A stretch of DNA of 57,218 bases from Acidobacteria bacterium 13_1_20CM_3_53_8. Its GTDB lineage: Bacteria > Acidobacteriota > Blastocatellia > Pyrinomonadales > Pyrinomonadaceae. The notes beneath the pieces were generated by a model. It saw nothing but the letters and a program-made list of their open reading frames with translations, made no database searches and had not been told where the DNA came from. The stretch is from NCBI GenBank assembly GCA_001920415.1, contig MNJR01000115.1, positions 1 through 57,218 on the forward strand, given 5' to 3'. Made by a program: the position numbers and the translations under genes. This document shows, one piece after another, positions 7,132 through 15,041 of this stretch (the stretch's first letter is position 1; each line of letters begins with the position of its first letter).

Positions 7132-9219
7132 ATGGCAGGAATGATTGAGAGAAAATACGGTGTGGCGACCACGATTGACCTCCCGATGATCAAGCGGGGC
7201 GTCGCCGACTATGCCGTGAGCGCCGATTGGACTCCTGCCGCTGGCGATTGCAAAATCAGCAAAGACGAGGGAGCCGATGCGAACACCACGAACCTGCCTT
7301 CAGCAGTGGCCTCCGCAACCGCAAAATGGAAGCTTGATCTCACTGCCACTGAGATGCAGGCCAAGCGCATCTTCATCACGATAATTGACCAAGGCACTAA
7401 AGCTGTCGAGGACCAGAGCGTCATAATTGAGACCTACGGCCACGCGAGCGCCCAATCGCCGGTTGATTATGACAACGCGGCGAGCCTCGGCCTTACTAAT
7501 TTAGACGCTGCTGTCTCGTCGCGCTCGACCTATGCGGGCGCGGACACGGCGGGCACGACCACTCTGCTTTCGCGCATTGCTTCTGCGCTCACGATCACTG
7601 GCGGCAAGGTAGACGTCAATGATAAGACAGGCTTCTCGCTATCAGCCGCTGCCGTGCAAGCTATCTGGGATGCGCTCACTTCGGCGCTGACAACTGCCGG
7701 GTCAATTGGCAAGCGACTCACCGACTCAATTGACGCAACAATCTCCTCGCGTTCATCGCACACTGCGGCAGATGTCTGGGCCGTAGGGACGCGTACGCTC
7801 ACGGCCTTCTCCTTCGCCGTTGACCTGTCTTCATCAGCGCTCGGAGCCATTTGGGACAGGCTGACTTCAGCAATCACGACCGCAGGCTCGATAGGCAGGC
7901 TGATTAAAGACAATCTCGACGCAGCCGTCTCGTCGCGCGCTTCTGCAGCAGATTACACGTCGGCGCGCGCAGCGAAGCTAGATAATCTGGACGCGATGAT
8001 CTCTTCACGCTCTTCACACACGCCCGCTAACGTGCGCGCCGAGATGGATGCCAATTCAACTAAGCTTCAGAACCTCGATGCGACTGTCAGTTCTCGCTCC
8101 TCCCACAGTGCCGCAGACGTTTGGGTCTCGCCCACGCGCACGCTCTCTTCATTCGGCACCCTCGTCGCCGACATCTGGGCCGCTGTCGTTGACAGTTCCG
8201 GCGTCGCAACTTTGCTCTCAAGGTTAACTGCGGCGCGCGCGACGAAACTTGACAACCTGGATGCCGCCATCACGACACGCTCGGCGCACACACCGGGGGA
8301 TGTTCGCGCGGAGATGGACGCTAACTCGCTAGACCTCGATGCGATCATCGCTTACGTGGACGAACTTGAGGCGCGCCTTACCGCGACGCGCGCTGGGCTG
8401 CTGGACAACCTTTCGCTCGTGGACGTCGCCCTATCTTCACGGCTGGCGATGGCTGATTACGTTGCCCCGGATAACGCCAGGATCGCCAGCGCCGAAGCAA
8501 GCCTAGTCACTCTGCTTGCACGTCTGTCGGCCACACGCGCTACGCTTCTGGATAGCCTCCCGCTCCTTGATGTCGCCGTCTCCACACGGCTCGCGTCCAA
8601 CCTCTATACAGCGCCTGACAACGAGACGCTCTTAGCAGCTAAAGCCACGTTGGACGAGTTCTCTTTTGTTGCCGGTGATGTTCGCGCCACGCTCGCGGGC
8701 GAAGTGGTGATGGCAGATGTGGACGTCTCGGCTATCGCCGATGAGGTTGTCGCGCGCCTCGTCAATGTGACAGACCCGCTGGGCACACAGGTGCCTGGCA
8801 GCTACGCCAGTGGCACAGCGGGCCATGCGCTCGGCAGGATAGGCAGCGCGCAGGTCGTGACCGTATCCCCGGTTACCGCTTCGGGGTCGCGCGTCGAGAC
8901 GGTGCGCGGCGACGACTACGCCGCCCTGTTGGGGCGCGCACTGGAATGGACTGACCAGAGCGCGCAGTGGCCCGATCTCACGGGCGCGACCGTGACGCTC
9001 ACGGCCAAGTTCGGAGGGCAAGGATTTTCAAAGAACGTTCAGATAATTGTGGCCGCAGGGCCGGGCAAGCGTTTGCGGCTTGAACTTATGGGCAGCGAGA
9101 CGAGCACAATCCTGGTGACGGTCAAGCCCTATCGCTTCCAGATCGTGGCCCACCTCGCCACTAACCAAGAGGTGACGCTGGTCCGTGGTGAATGGATATC
9201 GGTGGAGAAGGAAGTATGA
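7132..9219 (+). CDS. Repeat-rich phage fibre protein (head region)
   Basis: 695 residues. After a globular N-terminal domain (about 1-115) the central part carries at least eight copies of a motif near NLDA-x-(V/I)-S-S-R-S, for example NLDAAVSSRSTY near 123, SIDATISSRSS near 200 and NLDATVSSRSS near 316. Spacers are Ala/Thr-rich and helical (RATKLDNLDA). Such repeats suit an elongated oligomeric coiled coil. Residues about 590-695 (VETVRGDDYAALLGRALEWT, then LTGATVTLTAKFG) look like the small beta domain found at one end of phage receptor-binding or baseplate proteins. Placement among head genes suggests a head fibre; a tail or whisker fibre is possible. Confidence 0.65.
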   Translation: MAGMIERKYGVATTIDLPMIKRGVADYAVSADWTPAAGDCKISKDEGADANTTNLPSAVASATAKWKLDLTATEMQAKRIFITIIDQGTKAVEDQSVIIETYGHASAQSPVDYDNAASLGLTNLDAAVSSRSTYAGADTAGTTTLLSRIASALTITGGKVDVNDKTGFSLSAAAVQAIWDALTSALTTAGSIGKRLTDSIDATISSRSSHTAADVWAVGTRTLTAFSFAVDLSSSALGAIWDRLTSAITTAGSIGRLIKDNLDAAVSSRASAADYTSARAAKLDNLDAMISSRSSHTPANVRAEMDANSTKLQNLDATVSSRSSHSAADVWVSPTRTLSSFGTLVADIWAAVVDSSGVATLLSRLTAARATKLDNLDAAITTRSAHTPGDVRAEMDANSLDLDAIIAYVDELEARLTATRAGLLDNLSLVDVALSSRLAMADYVAPDNARIASAEASLVTLLARLSATRATLLDSLPLLDVAVSTRLASNLYTAPDNETLLAAKATLDEFSFVAGDVRATLAGEVVMADVDVSAIADEVVARLVNVTDPLGTQVPGSYASGTAGHALGRIGSAQVVTVSPVTASGSRVETVRGDDYAALLGRALEWTDQSAQWPDLTGATVTLTAKFGGQGFSKNVQIIVAAGPGKRLRLELMGSETSTILVTVKPYRFQIVAHLATNQEVTLVRGEWISVEKEV

Positions 9220-9842
9220 GTTCTTATATCACGACAACCGACATTGTCGAGTACGGCTATCAGGTGGAGGAAGATGACGAGGTCTTGCTCGACAAGATTG
9301 GCCTGAGGGCGAGCCGCATCTTCGACAGGTTTGCCGAAGTGCCTCCGAGCTTTTTCGATAAGGCTCCTTCGGAGAGCGCAAATCGTGTTGTCTATGGCAC
9401 TGGGACGGATTACCTGTTTCTACCGCCTTATATCGCTCCGCTTGGAGCTAATGCTATCTCGATGCCAACGGGCTACACCGTGCCTGAGTTTTATGAAAGG
9501 CAGTCCCGCTTCGGCCTGCAGTACCTACAGCGGAAATATTCCGGTCAGAGCTTGAGCCTTATGGAGCCTGACGGGTGGCCGCTATGGGGCGCGCCGGAGC
9601 GCGTGGGTTGGCTCTTTGTTCCCATCACCATCAACGCAAAGTGGGGATTCGAGGACGTGCCCGAAGATGTCAAAGAGGCCGTGCTAGAACTGACGATTAT
9701 GATCTGGCGCAGCAAAGACCCTGCCTTTGCGAAAGTGATTCGCCTTGAGGACAAAGAGATCATCAGCCAGGCGCTGCCCGACCGCACGAAACAGATCGCA
9801 GCGAGAATTGCCGAAGAGCGCGCGCAGGAGGTCGGCATCTGA
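9216..9842 (+). CDS. Head-tail connector (gp6-like)
   Basis: 208 residues, mostly helical, with the opening expected of gp6-like adaptors that sit under the portal (YITTTDIVEYGYQVEEDDEV, then LLDKIGLRASRIFDRFAEVP). The ATG at 9216 overlaps the fibre gene stop (ATGA) and follows GGAGAAGGAAGT, so it is preferred over the upstream in-frame ATG at 9192, which lacks a ribosome site. One-base stop/start overlap with the next gene. Confidence 0.75.
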   Translation: MSSYITTTDIVEYGYQVEEDDEVLLDKIGLRASRIFDRFAEVPPSFFDKAPSESANRVVYGTGTDYLFLPPYIAPLGANAISMPTGYTVPEFYERQSRFGLQYLQRKYSGQSLSLMEPDGWPLWGAPERVGWLFVPITINAKWGFEDVPEDVKEAVLELTIMIWRSKDPAFAKVIRLEDKEIISQALPDRTKQIAARIAEERAQEVGI

Positions 9843-10402
9843 TGCCTTTGCCACCGCGCACAGAACCCTGGAAGCCTCTCTACGCAGAGGCGACCTTGAT
9901 CGGGCCTCTAGTTGAGAATGCAATAGCGGTAGTAAAGCGAGACCAAGTGGCCGCGCTCGCATGGGCCGCTCAGCGTATGGCCACTGCGCTGGGGCTGGCA
10001 AGCCCGCGCGCGCTCCCTGATTTCAAGAGCGTTGAGAACTCAGATACGTTCCAGACGAAGTTTCCCTGGGCGATTATAGAGCCGGGCCGCTCAAGCATAG
10101 AGGAGCAGGCTAACGGCGAGTGCCTGAAGGAAGAGCACACGATTGAGATAGAGTTTGCAATTACGGGAAGGTCGTGGGCGCAGCTAACAACCGATTTAGA
10201 GACTTATGCGCTGGCTATGCAGATGATGCTCGTTTCGGCGCGGCCTGAAGATTTACTGGCCGGCTATGGCCCTTGCATAGAAATCGCGTGGGAAGTGTCC
10301 GACCATGAATACAGCAGGTCGGGCAAAGATGATTCCGGTTTCTTTCGCGCGGCGAAGATGACCATGAAGATGAGATTCGAGGAGGTAATGAGTAATGGCT
10401 AA
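9842..10402 (+). CDS. Head-tail joining or tail terminator protein
   Basis: 186 residues. The core alternates strands and helices (EEHTIEIEFAITGRSWAQLT and TMKMRFEEVMSNG at the end), as in small neck or tail-terminator proteins (gpU/gp17-like). Its place between the gp6-like connector and the tail tube gene supports that role; sequence alone does not decide between head closure and tail terminator. TGATG overlap with the upstream gene. Confidence 0.6.
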   Translation: MPLPPRTEPWKPLYAEATLIGPLVENAIAVVKRDQVAALAWAAQRMATALGLASPRALPDFKSVENSDTFQTKFPWAIIEPGRSSIEEQANGECLKEEHTIEIEFAITGRSWAQLTTDLETYALAMQMMLVSARPEDLLAGYGPCIEIAWEVSDHEYSRSGKDDSGFFRAAKMTMKMRFEEVMSNG

Positions 10403-10625
10403 GACTGAGGGCGATGCACAGACGTCCGGTAAATCGAAGAGCGGCCCGGCTGAAAACAAGAGCCTGAGCGGGCCAGTAGAGAATAAGGAACAGGGCATCA
10501 GACCCGGCACCAGGGAATATAAGAAGAGGTTGGCCGAGGGCAATCACTTCGACCCGCGCGTGCCCGGCCCTTTCGGCAACCAGCCGCCCGATCTGGGCGC
10601 GCCGCCGCAGGCTGAAAAGGAGTAA
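10395..10625 (+). CDS. Small hydrophilic phage protein, unknown
   Basis: 76 residues, very polar and Pro/Gly/Lys/Glu-rich, probably disordered. Starts within the last 8 bases of the preceding gene behind a GAGGAGGT site, so translation is coupled. It is the last gene before a strong terminator. No family recognised. Confidence 0.6.
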   Translation: MAKTEGDAQTSGKSKSGPAENKSLSGPVENKEQGIRPGTREYKKRLAEGNHFDPRVPGPFGNQPPDLGAPPQAEKE

Positions 10626-10659
10626 TACAACTCCTTAGTTAAATAGTTAAATTCTTCGT

Positions 10660-10672
10660 GCGCTAAGTGCGC
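10660..10672 (+). promoter_or_regulatory. YRAGT hairpin, copy C
   Basis: Stem GCGC/GCGC around loop TAAGT. The 3' arm is shared with the 5' end of the downstream terminator stem. Confidence 0.6.
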
Positions 10673-10716
10673 CTCGTGAGTTGGCAAGAACGCCGACTCA
10701 CGAGGCGCTTTTTTTT
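10669..10716 (+). terminator. Rho-independent terminator after head genes
   Basis: A perfect 13-bp stem GCGCCTCGTGAGT / ACTCACGAGGCGC is followed by eight T. It stands between head and tail modules. Confidence 0.9.
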
Positions 10717-10730
10717 GAAATCAACCAGGT

Positions 10731-10791
10731 GTGCCGAGTGCGCCCAACCGCAGCCGGTCTGCAGGCCGGCGCGAAGAGGAGTTACTCGGCA
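10731..10791 (+). promoter_or_regulatory. YRAGT hairpin, copy D, pairing with tail-tube start
   Basis: The small hairpin is GTGC-CGAGT-GCGC at 10,731-10,743. Alternatively TGCCGAGT (10,732-10,739) can pair with ACTCGGCA (10,784-10,791), whose last base is the A of the start codon; the ribosome site lies in that loop. The two folds exclude each other, as expected of a translational switch (inference). Confidence 0.5.
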
Positions 10792-11393
10792 TGCCAAACG
10801 TAGTCAGCTATAACGCAAATCACGTCATTAAAGGGCCGGGCCGTCTATGGCTCAACACGGCCCTTCCAGCCAGCCCCGGACGCATCACGCTCGATGCGAA
10901 CGGAAACCCGGACGGCACAGAAAGCCCGAACGCGATCTTCCTCGGAATGACGCGCGAGGGTTGCACCTTCACCGAGACCTACACGGAGCAGGGGCAGACC
11001 TGTGACGAGCTAACCGCGCCCTATCGCACCGACATAGACGCCGAGGCGGGCACGCTCGAAGGCGAGTTCCTTGAAGTCTTGAACTTTCAGCGACTGGCGA
11101 AGCTCGCGCCGAACGGCGTTTATAGCGCAGTAACCGGCGTAGGCGCTTACTCGCAGATCACCTTCGGCGGCGTGCTCACGGTCGTGAACGTGCCCGTCGT
11201 ATTGATCGCACCGCAAACTGCCGATCCCACAAAGTTCGTCGTCGTCCAGCTATACGCCGCACACAACACCGCAGGCATCAAGCTGGGCCTAACGAAGAAG
11301 AAGGATGCGGGAATCCCCTTCAAGCTCGAAGCGATGATCGTTCCTGGGCGCGCCGCCGGCGATCAACTCGCAACGATCTGGAAGCAGGACTAA
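10791..11393 (+). CDS. Major tail tube protein
   Basis: Forms the stacked rings of the non-contractile tail tube. 200 residues, beta-rich, with the N-terminal pattern of siphovirus tube proteins (VVSYNANHVIKGPGRLWLNT) and an MTREGCTFTETYTEQGQTCD segment typical of the family core. The ATG at 10,791 follows AAGAGGAG and is preferred over an in-frame GTG at 10,731, which lies in the regulatory hairpin. The next genes are tail chaperone and tape measure, the standard order. Confidence 0.85.
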   Translation: MPNVVSYNANHVIKGPGRLWLNTALPASPGRITLDANGNPDGTESPNAIFLGMTREGCTFTETYTEQGQTCDELTAPYRTDIDAEAGTLEGEFLEVLNFQRLAKLAPNGVYSAVTGVGAYSQITFGGVLTVVNVPVVLIAPQTADPTKFVVVQLYAAHNTAGIKLGLTKKKDAGIPFKLEAMIVPGRAAGDQLATIWKQD

Positions 11394-11422
11394 CCGGCTC
11401 GCACTGAGCGCTTATCACTGAC

Positions 11423-11457
11423 GCGCGTGGCCCACGCCAAAAGAGTGGGCCACGCGC
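11423..11457 (+). other. Perfect 13-bp hairpin before tail chaperone gene
   Basis: GCGCGTGGCCCAC pairs with GTGGGCCACGCGC over a 9-base loop. No T tract follows, so it is not a plain terminator. It may lower transcription or protect the upstream mRNA end. Confidence 0.5.
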
Positions 11458-11483
11458 CGAAAGCTTTAGGAGATTAATGCCCC

Positions 11484-11999
11484 ATGAATAGAGCACAAAG
11501 TTATAGAGAGAAAACGCAGGCCGCGCGTGAAGTACAGGCCAAAGAAATTCCGCTCCCCTCCGGCATGATGGTCTTAGCCGCGCGCATAGACCTTGTGGAT
11601 TGGCTTTCGACAGGGATGCTGCCGCAGGTCTTCGTCGAAGAGGTTTTGAAGATTGTAGAGGATGGACGAAAGCCAACCAGCAGTGAAGTGCTCCGGCGCG
11701 CGAAGGGCAAGGCCATCATCGAATCCTTGATCTTCATGCGCAATATAGTTCAGGCCACGCTTGTAAGCCCACGCCTCGTCATGCGCCCCGACCCGGAAAA
11801 GGACGAGATCGCGCCGCATGAACTCACCAAAGAAGATTTTGCCTTCATCTTCCAGTGGCAGATGGCTGGCGCGCCCGACATCCCCGTGCCGATGAAAGGC
11901 GGCAAGCAAACGAGCGTCGGTGCGCTCCGCAAATTTCGTCGCCGGCGAGCAGTTCCTAATTCTCGCGCAGACAAGCAAAAGGTTCGGACGGCTGCCTAG
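11484..11999 (+). CDS. Tail assembly chaperone, short form (gpG-like)
   Basis: Coats the tape measure protein during tail assembly. 171 residues; conserved parts are LPSGMMVLAARIDLVDWLST near 24 and the SPRLVMRPDPEKDEI segment near 98. It is homologous along its length to the leftward gene at 17,834-18,358. The final 20 residues are basic and out of character, because the biologically important reading frame leaves this one at TTT-CGT (11,934). As in most siphoviruses, a fraction of ribosomes should continue into the overlapping second frame to make the long form. Confidence 0.85.
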   Translation: MNRAQSYREKTQAAREVQAKEIPLPSGMMVLAARIDLVDWLSTGMLPQVFVEEVLKIVEDGRKPTSSEVLRRAKGKAIIESLIFMRNIVQATLVSPRLVMRPDPEKDEIAPHELTKEDFAFIFQWQMAGAPDIPVPMKGGKQTSVGALRKFRRRRAVPNSRADKQKVRTAA

Positions 12000-12168
12000 C
12001 GAGCGCATAGGACTAGAAGACGAGTCGCTTGCGATTGATTTCGATAACGCAGCGGCGCTGCGGCTCATTCAAGTGGCCGACGAAGAAGACCTAGAGGAAG
12101 CCTTTGAAGAGATGGCGGGCGCGCCGCGCAAGCCACGAAGCGCGCGCGACACGACCAGTTACTACTAG
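11920..12168 (+). CDS. Tail assembly chaperone, frameshift extension (gpT-like)
   Basis: Second half of the gpG-T fusion, expressed by a frame change from the preceding gene into the +1 frame near 11,936; the predicted fusion is about 227 residues. Content matches the leftward counterpart: SKRFGRLPSERIGLEDESLA compares with AKKFGQSPSKMLGIQDETIA, and both end in a Thr-Tyr-Tyr tail. An independent start at the ATG has no ribosome site. It ends 12 bases before the tape measure start. The T part normally binds the tape measure. Confidence 0.8.
   Translation: MRSANFVAGEQFLILAQTSKRFGRLPSERIGLEDESLAIDFDNAAALRLIQVADEEDLEEAFEEMAGAPRKPRSARDTTSYY
11931..11939 (+). promoter_or_regulatory. Probable +1 ribosomal frameshift site
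   Basis: AAA-TTT-CGT in the gpG frame; sliding one base forward gives TTC and then GTC-GCC in the gpT frame. The same codons CTC-CGC-AAN-TTT-CGT occur at the same place in the second cassette. No homopolymer suitable for -2 slippage is present. Confidence 0.6.
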
Positions 12169-12180
12169 AGGGGAAAGACG

Positions 12181-13170
12181 GTGGGCGACCAAGACATCAT
12201 CGGTCTGCTGTTTCGCATTGACGCCGATTCGAAGCCTGCGCAAGCCGACATGGAGAAGTTTCGCGGCTTGATGGCCACTGAGTTGGGCCACGTGGAATCA
12301 CTCTTCGGCAGGCTCGGCATCAATCTGCCCACAGGTTTCTTCGGAAACTTGTCGCGCCTCTCTAAAACTGCGCAGGCAGACCTCTCCGGCATAGGCGCTG
12401 GAGGAGGCGCTGCGGCCCAAGGGCTTAGTGCCATTGGCGGCCCAGCCACGGCAGCTATCGGCGTCATCATCGCCGCTACGGGCGCGGCCATAGGACTCGG
12501 TAAGGCTCTCTTCCAGATGGCTAGTGAAGAGGCCGAAGCAGGCTCTAAAGTTTTCGACCTCTCGCAGAAAGCGGCGGTGAGCGTCGAAACCATGTCTGCC
12601 CTGGGATTCGCGGCCAAACAATCAGGCTCTACTGTCGAAGAAGTTGCGCAAGGGTTAGTCAAATTCACGAACAATTTGGGCGAGGCCGAAGCTGGCAACA
12701 AGAAGCTGCGCGCCGAGATGGAGCAGCTCGGCATAAAAACTTTCAACGATACCGAAAAAGCCCTTGATGAATTTCTACAGCACTTCGCCGCACTACGCAC
12801 CGACCAGGAGAGAACTCAAGCCGCCAGCGCCGTTTTCGGCGCTCGTATGGGCGCTTCTCTCGTGGCCACGTTCAATACCGTCGGCGGCAATCTGGACGAG
12901 TTCAAAAAGAAGATGGCAGACCTGGGCGTGGTCATGTCGTCAGATTTCGCGCGCGACGCTGACCGCTTCGGCGATTTGGTAGACCAGATTGACACTCAGG
13001 TGGACGGCATCAAGCGCCGGTTCGTAGCGAACTTCCTGCCTGCTATGGGCGACGCGCTGCAGATCATCTCAAACGAACTCAAATCCGGCGGCGAGTCGTG
13101 GGCCAGTTGGGGAAACTTTGTCAGGGATGAAATCTACGGAATCATCTCTTCTCACCAACATCGCGCTTGA
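12181..13170 (+). CDS. Tape measure protein, N-terminal part (frame-split)
   Basis: Sets tail length and passes through the tube at ejection. GTG start behind GAGGGG, 13 bases after the chaperone. Residues 1-329 match the first third of the leftward tape measure: DIIGLLFRIDADSKPAQADM compares with DVVGLLIKISSDSEDAQADI. A hydrophobic stretch follows (PATAAIGVIIAATGAAIGLG, near 85), then a conserved FDLSQKAAVSVETMSALGFA block. The frame ends after SWASWGNFVRDEIYG, whereas the homologue continues, so the gene is interrupted here. The remainder continues in the next frame from about 13,120. This may be a mutation, an assembly error or, less likely, recoding. Confidence 0.75.
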   Translation: MGDQDIIGLLFRIDADSKPAQADMEKFRGLMATELGHVESLFGRLGINLPTGFFGNLSRLSKTAQADLSGIGAGGGAAAQGLSAIGGPATAAIGVIIAATGAAIGLGKALFQMASEEAEAGSKVFDLSQKAAVSVETMSALGFAAKQSGSTVEEVAQGLVKFTNNLGEAEAGNKKLRAEMEQLGIKTFNDTEKALDEFLQHFAALRTDQERTQAASAVFGARMGASLVATFNTVGGNLDEFKKKMADLGVVMSSDFARDADRFGDLVDQIDTQVDGIKRRFVANFLPAMGDALQIISNELKSGGESWASWGNFVRDEIYGIISSHQHRA

Positions 13171-14935
13171 ACAAGCCCGCCTTGAAATCGAAATTGGCGC
13201 TATGCATCGCGCCGCAAGTGAGAAGCCGGGCGGCGGTGGCCGCAACCTTGATTTCCATACTGTAGGCGAGGGCGGCAATTCGGCACAGGAAGAGCGACTG
13301 CGCGCGGTTGAAGAAGAGGGCCGCAGCCTTCAGAACGCCTATCGTAGAGAGCATGAAGACCTCCAGCGCGAATATGACCTTCAGCTTACAAGCCTTCAGA
13401 GTTTCACAGAAAGAGCCATAGCCGAAGAGGACAATTACTACGCGCAGCGCGTCGAGAATCTCGCCAGACAGAAAGCGCTCGCGCATAAGCAGAGTGAAAT
13501 CCAAAAGATTCTTAACGAGATCGAAGAGGCTGGGCGCGAGCATGACCGCAATACGCAGAAGCTGCGTGATGAAGAGGCCCAACGAGAACTGGAAGCGCTA
13601 AAGGCACACCGCGAGGCCGTGCTCAAACTCGACGATGATTACGATGCGCGCAGCATTGCATCCATCCGCGCGAGCGTTGAGATGCGCGCCGCTACAGAGG
13701 AAGAGGGCGAGCAGAAGATTCTCGACATCCAGATCGCCGCCATGAACCGCAGACGTGATGCTATCGCCGACGATCAGCGCGCGATGCTCGAAGCCGCTGG
13801 CTTCCTATTCGACGCGGAAAACAATGCCATCGCGGGCACGGGAGACATGGCAAAGGTCAATGCCGAAAGGTTTGAGCAGCTAGTAGACCAGTTCAACCAA
13901 TTGACCTCTCAATTAGAGACGTTGCAGGAGGAAGGCGAGCGGCGCGTCAATGCGGCGCGCGCAAGAGATGAGCAGGCCGAGCGCGAATACCAGAACCGCA
14001 TGCAGGCTCTGCATAGAGAGACCGAGCAACAACGGCGCGATAACGAGCGCGCGGAGTTAGAAGCGCGCGAGCGTCATGTCACAGACCATATAACGATCCT
14101 CGCCAGACAAACTGAGCTTGATCTTGAGGAGGCTGATGAACGCAGCCGGCGGAACCTGGAAGAGCTACAAAAGCGCCAAACCGAAGAAGAGTCACTGACC
14201 AACTCCGAAGAACGCAAGCTTGAGATCGAGCAAAATTATCACGAGCTACGAAACCAGGAGATGCAACGCTGGTTAGACGAGCGCGACGAGATCATGCGCC
14301 AAGGCAATGAAGCCGCTGAGAGGCAAGACCCTTCGAGTGCGCGTTCATTATTCGGCGATGACATTGCCGACAAGATGGATGGGGCAACCAGTTCATGGCA
14401 GCGCTTCGGCACAGTCGTCACGGGCGTAATTCGCAACGTGACGCAGAGCGGCCAGAACATGGGCCAGATTCTGGGAGGCGCATTCGGTTCAATCGCTCAA
14501 GGCATCGGCAGTATGGTTCACAACTGGGTGCTCTATGGCACTACGGGGCCGGCTGCGATTCGCAAGGTGCTCGCAGAAGCTCTTGCTTCGAAGGCGGCTG
14601 AAGCGGCGGTCAACGCGCTCTGGTACACGGCACTCGGCATTGCTGACACGTTCTGGAATCCTGCGCGCGCGGGCGCTGATTTCGCCGCAGCCGAGATGTT
14701 CGCAATTATCGCGGGCGGCAGCGCACTCGCCGGGCGCGCGCTCGCTGGCAACGCATTCCGTAATGATGCCGCGCGCGACCAGGGGCTGCCGAGCGCAGCC
14801 AATTCCGGGAGTTCAGGCGGGAACTCCGGCAATGACAGCAATGGCACGCAGATTATTGAGAAGGAGCGGCGCGAAGTCGTCGTGGTCGTGCGCCATTTTC
14901 GGTTACCCAAAAGTTACCCAAAACTACACCACTAA
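13118..14935 (+). CDS. Tape measure protein, C-terminal part (frame-split)
   Basis: 605 residues in the +1 frame relative to the N-terminal part, overlapping it by 53 bases. Long Glu/Arg/Gln-rich coiled coil from about 50 to 400, then a hydrophobic C-terminal region (IRNVTQSGQNMGQILGGAFG; AIIAGGSALAGRALAGNAF) matching that of the intact leftward tape measure. Possible starts are TTG 13,118 or ATG 13,127, neither with a good ribosome site. This favours a broken single gene over two genes. The C-terminus (after VVVVVRHF) also diverges abruptly from the homologue and may carry a second frame lesion. Confidence 0.7.
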   Translation: MSGMKSTESSLLTNIALEQARLEIEIGAMHRAASEKPGGGGRNLDFHTVGEGGNSAQEERLRAVEEEGRSLQNAYRREHEDLQREYDLQLTSLQSFTERAIAEEDNYYAQRVENLARQKALAHKQSEIQKILNEIEEAGREHDRNTQKLRDEEAQRELEALKAHREAVLKLDDDYDARSIASIRASVEMRAATEEEGEQKILDIQIAAMNRRRDAIADDQRAMLEAAGFLFDAENNAIAGTGDMAKVNAERFEQLVDQFNQLTSQLETLQEEGERRVNAARARDEQAEREYQNRMQALHRETEQQRRDNERAELEARERHVTDHITILARQTELDLEEADERSRRNLEELQKRQTEEESLTNSEERKLEIEQNYHELRNQEMQRWLDERDEIMRQGNEAAERQDPSSARSLFGDDIADKMDGATSSWQRFGTVVTGVIRNVTQSGQNMGQILGGAFGSIAQGIGSMVHNWVLYGTTGPAAIRKVLAEALASKAAEAAVNALWYTALGIADTFWNPARAGADFAAAEMFAIIAGGSALAGRALAGNAFRNDAARDQGLPSAANSGSSGGNSGNDSNGTQIIEKERREVVVVVRHFRLPKSYPKLHH

Positions 14936-14977
14936 AAAAATTCATGCCCCTAGAGTCCATCATCCTCTAGGGGCATG
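14934..14977 (-). terminator. Terminator for leftward tape measure transcript
   Basis: A perfect 13-bp stem (CATGCCCCTAGAG / CTCTAGGGGCATG) is followed on the minus strand by AATTTTTTT. It lies between the two converging tape measure genes and faces the leftward one. Confidence 0.88.
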
Positions 14978-15041
14978 AGAGCATCAGCACTTAAAATTTC
15001 GGCGGGCTTCTTCTATAGAAGGTCAACTTATTTTAGACCTG

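Noticed and set aside
10731-10790. GTG at 10,731 as start of the tail tube gene
   Set aside because: It would translate the regulatory hairpin. The ATG at 10,791 has a proper ribosome site and starts at the conserved N-terminus.
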